Source: Oleiagrimonas sp963817755 (GTDB lineage Bacteria > Pseudomonadota > Gammaproteobacteria > Xanthomonadales > Rhodanobacteraceae). From it: DNA of 64,000 nucleotides. Positions within the stretch are counted from its first letter, which is position 1. Every line of letters begins with the position of its first letter. Below are positions 8,071 through 19,863 of this stretch, piece by piece. The position numbers were made by a program, and so were the translations under genes. The stretch covers positions 186,001 through 250,000 of the forward strand of contig CAWFPB010000003.1 in assembly GCA_963817755.1 (NCBI GenBank), read 5' to 3'. A model generated the notes under the pieces. The model was given only the letters and a program-made list of their open reading frames with translations, was not told where the DNA came from and did no database searches.

Positions 8071-9461
8071 GCCGGTGCCTCCGCGAGTCGTCCGCGCATG
8101 TAGCACTGCGCCTCCGGGACCCGGTCGTAGCGTCCGTCGAGCAGGGCCTCGCAGTCGTCCAGCGTGCCCTCCAGCGGCACGCTGGCACCGTCGATGCCGC
8201 TGCTGGCGCGGGTCACGTGGAACGGCTGCGCGAGGTAGCGCTGCAGTCGCCGGGCGCGCAGCACCCGTTGCCGGTCCGAAGCGGACAGGGCCTCGATGCC
8301 GAGCATGGCGATGACGTCTTCCAGTTCCTGGTAGCGGGCCAGGTGTTCGCGCACGGCGGCGGCCACGCGGTAGTGCCGCTCGCCGACCACCGACGGATCC
8401 AGCAGGCGGCTGCGCGAGGCCAGCGGGTCGACCGCGGGATAGATGCCCCGGGCCGCCTGGTTGCGCGAAAGGATCACGCTGGTGTCCAGATGCGCCAGGA
8501 TCGCGACCACGGCCGGATCGGTCATGTCGTCGGCGGGCACGTACACCGCCTGCACCGCGGTGATGCTGCCCTCGCGCGTGGAGAAGATGCGTTCCTCCAG
8601 CTCGGCGATCTCCGAGAGCAGCGTGGGCTGGTAGCCGACCGTCGCCGGCATCCGTCCGAGCAGCCCGGAGACTTCGCTTCCGGCCTGGGCGAAACGGAAG
8701 GCGTTGTCCATCAGGAACAGCACGTCGCCACCCATCGTGTCGCGCAGGTGCTCGGCGTAGGTGACGCCGGTCAGGCCGACGCGAAAGCGCACGCCGGGCG
8801 ATTCGTCCATCTGCCCGAACACCATCAGGGTGTGCGGCATGACCCCGGCCTCGCGCATGTCGTGCCACAGCTCGTGCCCCTCGCGGATGCGCTCGCCGAC
8901 GCCGGCGAACACGTTGGCGCCGCGGTGCAGGTGCACGATGGCGTGCATGAACTCCATGATCAGTACCGTCTTGCCCACGCCGGCGCCGCCGAACAGTCCG
9001 GTCTTGCCGCCGCGGGCGAACGGGCACAGCAGGTCGATGACCTTGATGCCGGTCTCCATGATGCCGCGCAACGGCATGCTGTCGGCCAGCGGGCGGCGGT
9101 GTCCGGTGACCGGCAGCCACTGCCCGCCCGCGAGCGGCGGCTGGCCGTCCAGCGGACGTCCGAACATGTCCAGCAGGCGGCCCAGCACCGCGTCGTCGAC
9201 GGGCACGCGCAGCGGCGCGCCGGTATCGAAGACCGGCTGCCCGCGGCGGATGCCGGCGGTCCGGCCCAGGGCCAGGGTGCGCACGCGGCGGGGGTCCAGT
9301 TCGTGCTGCACTTCCAGCGTCAGCGTGGCATCGCCGACCTGTGTCTGCAGGGCACGGCGAAGCGGCGGCAGCCGGTCGCAGCGAACGTCGACGACCGAAC
9401 CCTGCACCATTTCGACCTGTCCGGTCGGCGTGGTGGCCTCTGGTGCGCTCCACATCGTCAT
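8067..9461 (-). CDS. atpD: N-type ATPase beta subunit
   Basis: A 464-residue catalytic beta subunit. Walker A is GGAGVGKTVL (about residue 155), the catalytic glutamate region is VGERIREGHEL, Walker B is DVLFLMDNAFRF, and MPATVGYQPTL and VYVPADDMTDPA are canonical. It opens the operon atpDCQBEFAG, the gene order of N-type ATPases, which usually accompany a separate housekeeping F-ATPase. The start at 9461 lacks a clear Shine-Dalgarno. An FNR-like box centred 41.5 bases upstream and a weak -10 (TAGCGT at 9473-9468) would place transcription start on the ATG itself, so a leaderless message is possible. Confidence 0.95.
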   Translation of the reverse strand: MTMWSAPEATTPTGQVEMVQGSVVDVRCDRLPPLRRALQTQVGDATLTLEVQHELDPRRVRTLALGRTAGIRRGQPVFDTGAPLRVPVDDAVLGRLLDMFGRPLDGQPPLAGGQWLPVTGHRRPLADSMPLRGIMETGIKVIDLLCPFARGGKTGLFGGAGVGKTVLIMEFMHAIVHLHRGANVFAGVGERIREGHELWHDMREAGVMPHTLMVFGQMDESPGVRFRVGLTGVTYAEHLRDTMGGDVLFLMDNAFRFAQAGSEVSGLLGRMPATVGYQPTLLSEIAELEERIFSTREGSITAVQAVYVPADDMTDPAVVAILAHLDTSVILSRNQAARGIYPAVDPLASRSRLLDPSVVGERHYRVAAAVREHLARYQELEDVIAMLGIEALSASDRQRVLRARRLQRYLAQPFHVTRASSGIDGASVPLEGTLDDCEALLDGRYDRVPEAQCYMRGRLAEAPA

Positions 9462-9563
9462 GGGGTCACGCTACGCCGGCGTGCGCCGCGGCAGCATGAC
9501 GCAAATCAATTCCAGTGGCGGTGGCGCACGGGGCCGTGTCGGCCCGGTGCGATCCGGCAGACG
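9462..9563. promoter_or_regulatory. atp operon promoter region with FNR/Anr-like box at 9496-9509
   Basis: This 102-base gap between the end of glgX-malQ and the start of atpD must hold the atp promoter. It contains ATGAC-N4-ATCAA at 9496-9509; on the other strand this reads TTGAT-TTGC-GTCAT. That is 8 of 10 positions of the FNR/Anr half-site pattern TTGAT-N4-ATCAA. Its centre (9502.5) lies exactly 41.5 bases from the atpD ATG, the class II activator distance, with TAGCGT at the -12 to -7 positions. The regulator is inferred. Confidence 0.4.
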
Positions 9564-13547
<3,984 letters not shown>

Positions 13548-13557
13548 CGTGCGTGCA

Positions 13558-15778
13558 TCAGGAGCCGGGCGGCACCAGCACCAGGGCGGCCAGCGGTGGC
13601 AGCGTCAACGTCAGCGATTGTGTCTGTCCGTGCCAGGGCACGGCGGCGGTTTCCACGCTGCCGGCATTGCCCATGCCGCTGCCGCCGTAGTCCGCGGCGT
13701 CGCTGTTGAACACCTCGCGGTAGCGGCCGGGGACCGGCACGCCGACGCGATAGCCGTGGCGCGGCACCGGGGTGAAGTTGCATGCGACCACGGCGAAGTC
13801 GCGCACATCGTCGCCGATCCGACGCCAGGCCAGCACGCTTTGCTCAGTGTCGTTGCAGTCGATCCAGTGAAAGCCGCGGCCGTCGGTATCGCGGCGATGC
13901 AGGCAGGGCCGTGAGCGATAGAGCCGGTTGAGGTCGCGCAGCATCCGCTGCATGCCGGCATGGGCCGGATCGTTCAGCAAGCGTCCAGTCCAGCCCGGCG
14001 TCGTGGTTCCACTCGCGTTCCTGGGCAAATTCCCCACCCATGAACAGCAGCTTCTTGCCGGGCTGGGTGTACTGGAAGGCCAGGTAGGTGCGCAGGTTGG
14101 CCAGCCGCTGCCAGCGGTCGCCGGGCATCTTGCCCAGCAGCGAGCCCTTGCCGTGCACCGCCTCGTCATGCGAGAGCGGCAGCACGAAGTGCTCGCTGAA
14201 GGCGTACAGCAGGCCGAAGGTCAGCAGGTCGTGGTGGTAGCGCCGGTGCACCGGATCGTGGCGCATGTAGGACAGGGTGTCGTTCATCCAGCCCATGTTC
14301 CATTTGAAGTCGAAGCCCAGGCCGCCCAGGTGCGTGGGCCGCGTGACCATCGGCCAGGAGGTCGATTCCTCGGCGAAGGTCATCACGCCGCCGGGCGCCT
14401 CGCGGTGGACGGTCTCGTTGAACAGGCGCAGGAATGCGACCGCTTCCAGGTTCTCGTTGCCGCCGTGTTCGTTGGGCAGCCACTGGCCGGGTTCGCGGTT
14501 GTAGTCCAGGTACAGCATCGAGGCGACCGCGTCCACGCGCAGGCCGTCCAGATGGAATGTGCGCAGCCAGTACAGCGCGTTGGCGATGAGGAAATTGGCG
14601 ACCTCGCGGCGGCCGTAGTTGTAGACCAGGGTGTCCCACTCGCGATGGTGGCCGCGGCGCGGATCGGCGTGTTCGTACAGGCACGTGCCGTCGAAGCGGG
14701 CCAGGCCGTGGCCGTCGCGCGGAAAGTGGGCCGGGACCCAGTCCAGCAGCACGCCCAGGCCGGCGGCGTGGCAGCGGTCGATGAAGTACCGCAGGTCGTT
14801 CGGCGTGCCCCAGCGGGCCGTGGGCGCGAACAGCGCGGTGGGCTGGTAGCCCCAGGATCCGCCGAAGGGGTGCTCGTTGACCGGCAGCAGTTCCAGGTGG
14901 GTGAAGCCCATGTCCCGCGCATACGGGATCAGGTGCTCGGCCAGCTCCCGGTAGCTGTACGGGCGGCCGTCGGGATGGCGGCGCCAGGAACCCAGGTGCA
15001 CTTCGTAGATCGAGACGGGACTCGATGGCGGATGGAGATCCGCACGTGCTGCCATCCATTCGGCATCGGTCCAGGCGAATTCAGGCGCGGCGGTGACGAC
15101 CGAGGCGGTTTCCGGCGGCGTCTCGCTGCGGAAGGCATACGGATCGGCCTTGAGCACCCGTTCTCCGCCCCGGGTGCGCACCTCGTACTTGTACAGTTCG
15201 CCTGCGCCGATGCCGGGCAGGAACAGCTCCCACACACCGCATTCGATGCGTCGTCGCATCACGTGCACGCGTCCGTCCCAGCCGTTGAACGCACCGACCA
15301 CGCTGACCCGCTGAGCATCCGGTGCCCACACCGCAAAGGCGGTGCCCTCGATGCCGTCGATCACCCGCGGGTGGGCGCCCAGGCAGTCATAGGCATTCCA
15401 GTGCCGGCCCTCGGCCAGCAGATGACAGTCCAGGTCGCCGAGCAGGGGCGGGAAGGCATACGGGTCGTCGCGTTCGTGCACCCCGTGTGCGTCGGTTACG
15501 CGCAGACGGTAGGCGAAGGGGCCGTGCGGCGCAGCCAGCGTGCCGGCAAACAGCCCGTCCCCGATCACGTCCAGTGCGCCGCCCTCGTTCCCGCCGTCGC
15601 GCGCGATCACCTGGACCTGCGCCGCGCCGGGGAGCAGGCAGCGCACCACGACCCGGTCCTTGCCGACCCTGTGCATGCCGAGGACCGCACAGGGGTCGTC
15701 CTGCACGCCGCGCAACAGCCGCTGGAGCGCAGCGTACTCGTGTGCGTCGCGGGCGCGTTCAGCTGTTCGGCTGGACAT
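13558..15778 (-). pseudogene. glgB: 1,4-alpha-glucan branching enzyme, interrupted by a one-base frameshift
   Basis: GlgB transfers oligoglucan segments to create alpha-1,6 branches. From 15778 the frame gives a CBM48 domain and a GH13 barrel with nucleophile LDGLRVDAVASM, acid/base FAEESTSWP and LSHDEAVHGKG. After NHDAGLDWTL it leaves the family consensus. The missing C-terminus (LNDPAHAGMQRMLRDLNRLY onward, ending PLAALVLVPPGS) continues in the next frame to 13558. Removing one T of the TT on the coding strand at 13979-13980 joins them into a normal 739-residue GlgB. It is either a recent lesion or a sequence error, since both halves are otherwise well conserved. It overlaps the glgP end by 20 bases. 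Confidence 0.9.
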
Positions 15779-17546
15779 AGGGTCCGGTCCGTGCCACCGG
15801 CCGTTTCGGCAGGTAGGCTTCCGTGGCGTAGCGGCGCATCATGCGGTGCGCATTGAAGGTGCTGCCGATCTTGCTGATCGACTGGCGCATCATCCAGATC
15901 CAGCGCTTGCGGTCTTCGTAGTACAGCGGCAGCACCACGTGCTCGAGCTTGTCGTAGAGTCCGTCGGCGGAAGCACCGGCCAGCTCGTGACCGTCGCGGC
16001 CGATCGACCAGCCGGTCACGCCCTCGATGCAGGCCTCGATCCACCAGCCGTCCAGCACGCTCAGGTTCAGCACGCCGTTGATGGCAGCCTTCATGCCGCT
16101 GGTGCCGGAGGCCTCCAGCGGCGGTTCCGGATTGTTGAGCCAGATGTCCGGTCCGGCGATCACGGTCGAGGCAATGCCGTAGTCGTAGTTGGGCAGGAAG
16201 GCGATGCGTATCTTCGGCGCCAGTTCCCCGATCACCTCGTTGACCTGGCGGATCAGTTCCTTGGCCGGTTCGTCGCGTGGATGGGCCTTGCCCGCGATGA
16301 TCATCTGGAAGGGGTGGTCGGCATGGATCTTCCGGAGCCGTTCGAGGTCGCTGAACAGCAGTCCGGGGCGCTTGTAGGCGGCCATGCGGCGTGCAAAACC
16401 GATCAACGGCTGTTCCGGATCCAGGCGCAGACCGGTCGTGCGCAGGACCAGTTCGATCAGGTCCTGCTTGGCGCACTGGTGCGCTTTCCACACGTCCTCG
16501 TCCGGAAGTTGCTGGTCGAAACGCACCATCACGGCGGGCTGGAAGCCCCATACGTGCGAATGGCGGTTGAACAGTTCCGCGAACGACGGGTGGGCCCAGG
16601 TCGGGGCGTGGATGCCGTTGGTGATGGCGCGGATGTCGTAGCCGGGGAACATGCGCGTGGTGACTTCGGCGTGGCGGATGGCGACGCCGTTGATGTAGCC
16701 GCTGAGGTTGAGCGCGAGACGGGTCATGTTCAGGCTTTCGCCGGCCAGGTGGCGCACCTGTCCCAGGTCGACGTAGCCCTGCATGAGGTGGCCGAACAGC
16801 TCGTAGGAAAACCGGTCGTGCCCGGCCTCGACCGGCGTGTGGGTGGTGAAGATGCACTGTTCGCGCACGCGTGCCACGTCGTATTTCAGCTCGCCCGGCG
16901 CGATCTGGTCCGGCGGGCGAGGAAAGCGGCGCAACAGGTCCAGCGCCAGCAGTGCGGCGTGGCCCTCGTTCATGTGGTAGGTCGATATCTGGAAGCCCAG
17001 CGCCAGCAGCACGCGCAGTCCGCCGATGCCGAGCACGATTTCCTGCTTGAGGCGATAGACCTCGTCGCCGCCGTAGAGGGTGTCGGTGATGCCGCGGTCC
17101 TCGGGGCTGTTCTCCGGCAGGTCGGTGTCGAGCAGCAGCACCGGGATGCTGTAGCCGACCGGGCTTTCCAGCGGATACAGCCAGGGCCGGACCCAGACTT
17201 CGCGATCCTCGATCAGCAGGGCCACCTTGGCACGCAGCGGGGTGGCGTAGTCCTGCGGCGACCAGGGGTCGGTCTGGTCGACCTGCCGGCCCTCGTCGTC
17301 GATGCCCTGGCGCAGGTAACCCTTGCGGCAAAGCAGGGTGACGAACACCATCGGCAGTTCGAGGTCCGCGCTGGCACGGGCGGTATCGCCCGCCAGCACG
17401 CCGAGGCCGCCGCTATAGGTATGGATCTCCGCGCGCAGCGCGATCTCCATGGAGAAGTAGGCAACACGGGTGTGGCCGAGGTAGGGACCGATGGTCGCCT
17501 CGAACTTCGTGCCTGCGCCCGTGTGGGCATGAACATCCGGGGACAT
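15759..17546 (-). CDS. glgP: Alpha-glucan phosphorylase (short form)
   Basis: A 595-residue GT35 phosphorylase that releases glucose-1-phosphate from glycogen or maltodextrin. The start at 17546 follows CGGAG at 7 bases and gives the N-terminus MSPDVHAHTG, shortly before the family segment HTRVAYFSMEIAL. Further signatures are GGLGVLAGD, MNEGHAALLAL, TTHTPVEAGHD, ITNGIHAPTW and the PLP-lysine motif EASGTSGMKAA. It lacks the N-terminal extension of the long second phosphorylase at 19864. It is first in a minus-strand operon with glgB and the GlgX-MalQ fusion, and divergent from glgA. Confidence 0.93.
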   Translation of the reverse strand: MSPDVHAHTGAGTKFEATIGPYLGHTRVAYFSMEIALRAEIHTYSGGLGVLAGDTARASADLELPMVFVTLLCRKGYLRQGIDDEGRQVDQTDPWSPQDYATPLRAKVALLIEDREVWVRPWLYPLESPVGYSIPVLLLDTDLPENSPEDRGITDTLYGGDEVYRLKQEIVLGIGGLRVLLALGFQISTYHMNEGHAALLALDLLRRFPRPPDQIAPGELKYDVARVREQCIFTTHTPVEAGHDRFSYELFGHLMQGYVDLGQVRHLAGESLNMTRLALNLSGYINGVAIRHAEVTTRMFPGYDIRAITNGIHAPTWAHPSFAELFNRHSHVWGFQPAVMVRFDQQLPDEDVWKAHQCAKQDLIELVLRTTGLRLDPEQPLIGFARRMAAYKRPGLLFSDLERLRKIHADHPFQMIIAGKAHPRDEPAKELIRQVNEVIGELAPKIRIAFLPNYDYGIASTVIAGPDIWLNNPEPPLEASGTSGMKAAINGVLNLSVLDGWWIEACIEGVTGWSIGRDGHELAGASADGLYDKLEHVVLPLYYEDRKRWIWMMRQSISKIGSTFNAHRMMRRYATEAYLPKRPVARTGPYVQPNS

Positions 17547-17723
17547 CTGGCGGCTCCGGGAATGGCTCGAACGGCGTGGCCCGGACCAGCGTGCCGTGGA
17601 CGGACGCAGGCCGGGTAGCTGGCGGTGCCAAATCTCGCGCGACACGCTGACACTGCCGACGCTGGCAGTGTACGCCCGGAGCCGGAAGCCGACACCGGCC
17701 ATTCGTTAGATCGTGTTCATGGC

Positions 17724-17737
17724 TTGACCCTGGTCAA
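17724..17737 (+). promoter_or_regulatory. FNR/Anr-like palindrome between glgP and glgA
   Basis: TTGAC-CCTG-GTCAA is a perfect inverted repeat in the 259-base divergent region between glgP (minus, starts 17546) and glgA (plus, starts 17806). It matches 8 of 10 positions of the FNR/Anr consensus. A TAGCCT hexamer at 17759-17764 lies at nearly the spacing that TAGCGT has from the box in front of atpD, which would fit activation of glgA. No sigma70 -35 box of good quality was seen. The rest of the 17547-17805 gap shows no gene. Confidence 0.4.
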
Positions 17738-17805
17738 AATGGACACGTGTGCGACGAGTAGCCTTTGATCACTCCATACCCCTTACTCCCGGCGGGGAGA
17801 ACGCC

Positions 17806-19437
17806 ATGACACCCCCCCATCGAAAAGGCACGGAAGCGCCCGTTTCCGGCCGCGAACGAAACCGTGCCCTGCGCGTGATGTTCGTGGCCGCGGAAATCTA
17901 CCCGCTGGCGAAGACTGGGGGGCTGGCCGATGTGTGCGGTGCTCTTCCGTTGGCACTTTCCCGGCAGGGCATGGACGTGCGCCTTATGCTTCCGGCCTAT
18001 CCCGAAGCGCTGGATCGCCTGGCTGCGCCCGAGGCCGAATTCGATCTTGGCGAAGTGCTTCCCGGGTTGCACACGCGATTGATCCAGGGGCGTGTGCCGG
18101 GGACCGGATTGCCGGTCTGGCTGGTCGACTGCCCCGAGCTGTTCCGTCGCAGCGGCTCCCTGTACCAGGACCCTGGTGGACACGACTGGTCGGATAACGC
18201 GCGGCGTTTCGCCCTGCTCAATCATGTCGCCGCCCGGGTCGCGGTCGATCGTGCCGATCTCGACTGGAGGGCGGACATCGTGCATGCGCATGACTGGCAC
18301 GTCGGTCTCGTGCCGCGTTTGCTCGGCGCGTACGGCAAGGATCGTCCGCGCACGGTCTTCACCATCCACAACATGGCCTTCCAGGGATTGTTCCCGCTCG
18401 GTCTCGCGCCGGACCTCGAACTGCCCGCGGACATGCTGACGGCCGATTGCGGCGAGTACTACGGACAGCTGTCGTTCCTCAAGGCCGGCATCGTGGGCGC
18501 CGACATGGTGACCACGGTCAGCCCGACCTATGCGCGTGAAATACGGACCACGGAGTTCGGCTTCGGTCTGGAAGGCGTGCTGCAGCATCGCGGCGAACGC
18601 CTGTGCGGCATCCTCAACGGTATCGATACGCAGACGTGGAATCCGGCGACCGACCGCTTCCTGCCGCATCGCTATTCGTCCGGGGACGTCTCGGGCAAGC
18701 GCGTGTGCAAGAGCCAATTGCAGAAGGAGTTGGGATTGCTGCAGGATCCCGATGCTCCGCTTGCCGTGTCGCTGAGCCGGCTCACCCAGCAGAAGATGAT
18801 CGACGTGGTGCTGGAGCGGCTGCCTTCCATGCTGACGCGACACCCGCGTTTGCAGGTGGCCGTCCACGGTCGCGGCGAGCATGCGCTGGAGCAGGGGCTT
18901 GCTGCGCTGGTGAACGAATTTCCCGGCCGCCTGTCGGTGACCATCGGTTACCGGGAGGACCTCGAGCACCGCATGCATGCGGGCGCCGACGTGCTCCTGC
19001 ATGGATCGCGCTTCGAACCGTGCGGTCTGGCCCAGCTGTATGCCATGCACTACGGCACCATTCCCATCGTCCGCCACGTCGGCGGGCTGGCCGACAGCGT
19101 CATCGATGCGGGCGAACCGCCGCATCGCACGATCGGGTCGACCGGATTCGTGTTCGAGCAGGCCAGCGGCGAAGCCATGGAGTCTGCGCTCGATCGCTGC
19201 CTGGAGGTTTATCGCGACTGGCCGCAGACGTGGTCAGACATGCGCAAGCTGGCCATGTCCGCCGACTTCGGCTGGTCGCGTTCGGCACACGAATATGCCG
19301 AGCTGTATGCCGGCCTCATGCCGGGCCGCGCCGTGGACCGAAAGAAGGAGTCCGCGCGGGAAGGCCGGCTCCTGCAGGCATCGGCCTGGACGGGGCAGAA
19401 CGTTGCTGCACGCCAGCAGGCCCTGGCGCGGTTGTAG
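17806..19437 (+). CDS. glgA: Glycogen synthase (ADP-glucose dependent)
   Basis: A 543-residue GT5 enzyme that elongates alpha-1,4-glucan from ADP-glucose. The ADP-glucose-binding motif KTGGLADV is at about residues 37-44, with HAHDW, FTIHNMAFQG, FLKAGI, TVSPTYA, NGID and SRFEPCGL all present. The start at 17806 is supported by GGGGAG seven bases upstream. The 20-30 residue polar tail after GLMPGR is extra. No glgC (ADP-glucose pyrophosphorylase) is seen in the window, so substrate supply is encoded elsewhere. It is divergent from the glgP operon and is followed by a DUF2934 gene and a second phosphorylase. Confidence 0.94.
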   Translation: MTPPHRKGTEAPVSGRERNRALRVMFVAAEIYPLAKTGGLADVCGALPLALSRQGMDVRLMLPAYPEALDRLAAPEAEFDLGEVLPGLHTRLIQGRVPGTGLPVWLVDCPELFRRSGSLYQDPGGHDWSDNARRFALLNHVAARVAVDRADLDWRADIVHAHDWHVGLVPRLLGAYGKDRPRTVFTIHNMAFQGLFPLGLAPDLELPADMLTADCGEYYGQLSFLKAGIVGADMVTTVSPTYAREIRTTEFGFGLEGVLQHRGERLCGILNGIDTQTWNPATDRFLPHRYSSGDVSGKRVCKSQLQKELGLLQDPDAPLAVSLSRLTQQKMIDVVLERLPSMLTRHPRLQVAVHGRGEHALEQGLAALVNEFPGRLSVTIGYREDLEHRMHAGADVLLHGSRFEPCGLAQLYAMHYGTIPIVRHVGGLADSVIDAGEPPHRTIGSTGFVFEQASGEAMESALDRCLEVYRDWPQTWSDMRKLAMSADFGWSRSAHEYAELYAGLMPGRAVDRKKESAREGRLLQASAWTGQNVAARQQALARL

Positions 19438-19508
19438 AACAGAGTAGGCTCGTGGGACCAGCGCGTCCCGGGGGGGCGATCCGTGGTACTGGACAAGCAT
19501 TCCAGATA

Positions 19509-19521
19509 GGAGGTCACCTCC
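19509..19521 (+). promoter_or_regulatory. Shine-Dalgarno-sequestering hairpin before the DUF2934 gene
   Basis: The ribosome site GGAGG (19509-19513) is followed after a TCA triloop by its exact complement CCTCC (19517-19521), immediately before the ATG at 19522. In the mRNA these five bases can pair with the Shine-Dalgarno sequence. The stem is short, so any effect on translation would be moderate and perhaps temperature dependent. Confidence 0.4.
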
Positions 19522-19806
19522 ATGAACAAGCCGTCCACGACGCGTTCCGGCAAGGCCGGGAAGGTCGGCAAGTCCGGATCTGCCCCGGTGGCGCCGAAGG
19601 GAGGTGCCGGCCGGAAGACGACGGCCGCGAAGCGCGCCTCGAGCGGACGCAACCAGGCCCCGCCAAGGGTCGACAGCGACATCCGCCACGCCATGATCGC
19701 CCAGGCCGCGTACTTCCGGGCCGAGCGTCGAGGGTTCGAGGACGGCAGCCAGCTCGACGACTGGTTCGAGGCCGAACGCGAGATTTCGCGCATCCTGGAT
19801 GAATGA
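19522..19806 (+). CDS. DUF2934 domain protein
   Basis: A 94-residue protein with a basic, low-complexity N-terminal half (repeated K, G, S, A; about residues 1-50) and a C-terminal DUF2934 motif of the form RHAMIAQAAYFRAERRGF...DWFEAEREI. The function is unknown. Such proteins are small and often encoded beside glycogen or trehalose metabolism genes, as here between glgA and a phosphorylase. The Lys/Arg-rich tail suggests contact with nucleic acid or a polyanion, but this is only a guess. Confidence 0.75.
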   Translation: MNKPSTTRSGKAGKVGKSGSAPVAPKGGAGRKTTAAKRASSGRNQAPPRVDSDIRHAMIAQAAYFRAERRGFEDGSQLDDWFEAEREISRILDE

Positions 19807-19863
19807 CGGATCCGGGGCGTTGCGCTTCCCGCCGGAAGCCGGGTCGCACGGACGGACAACACG

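Noticed and set aside
19450..19470. Terminator after glgA
   Set aside because: The GGGAC-GTCCC stem is only five base pairs and is followed by G, not T.
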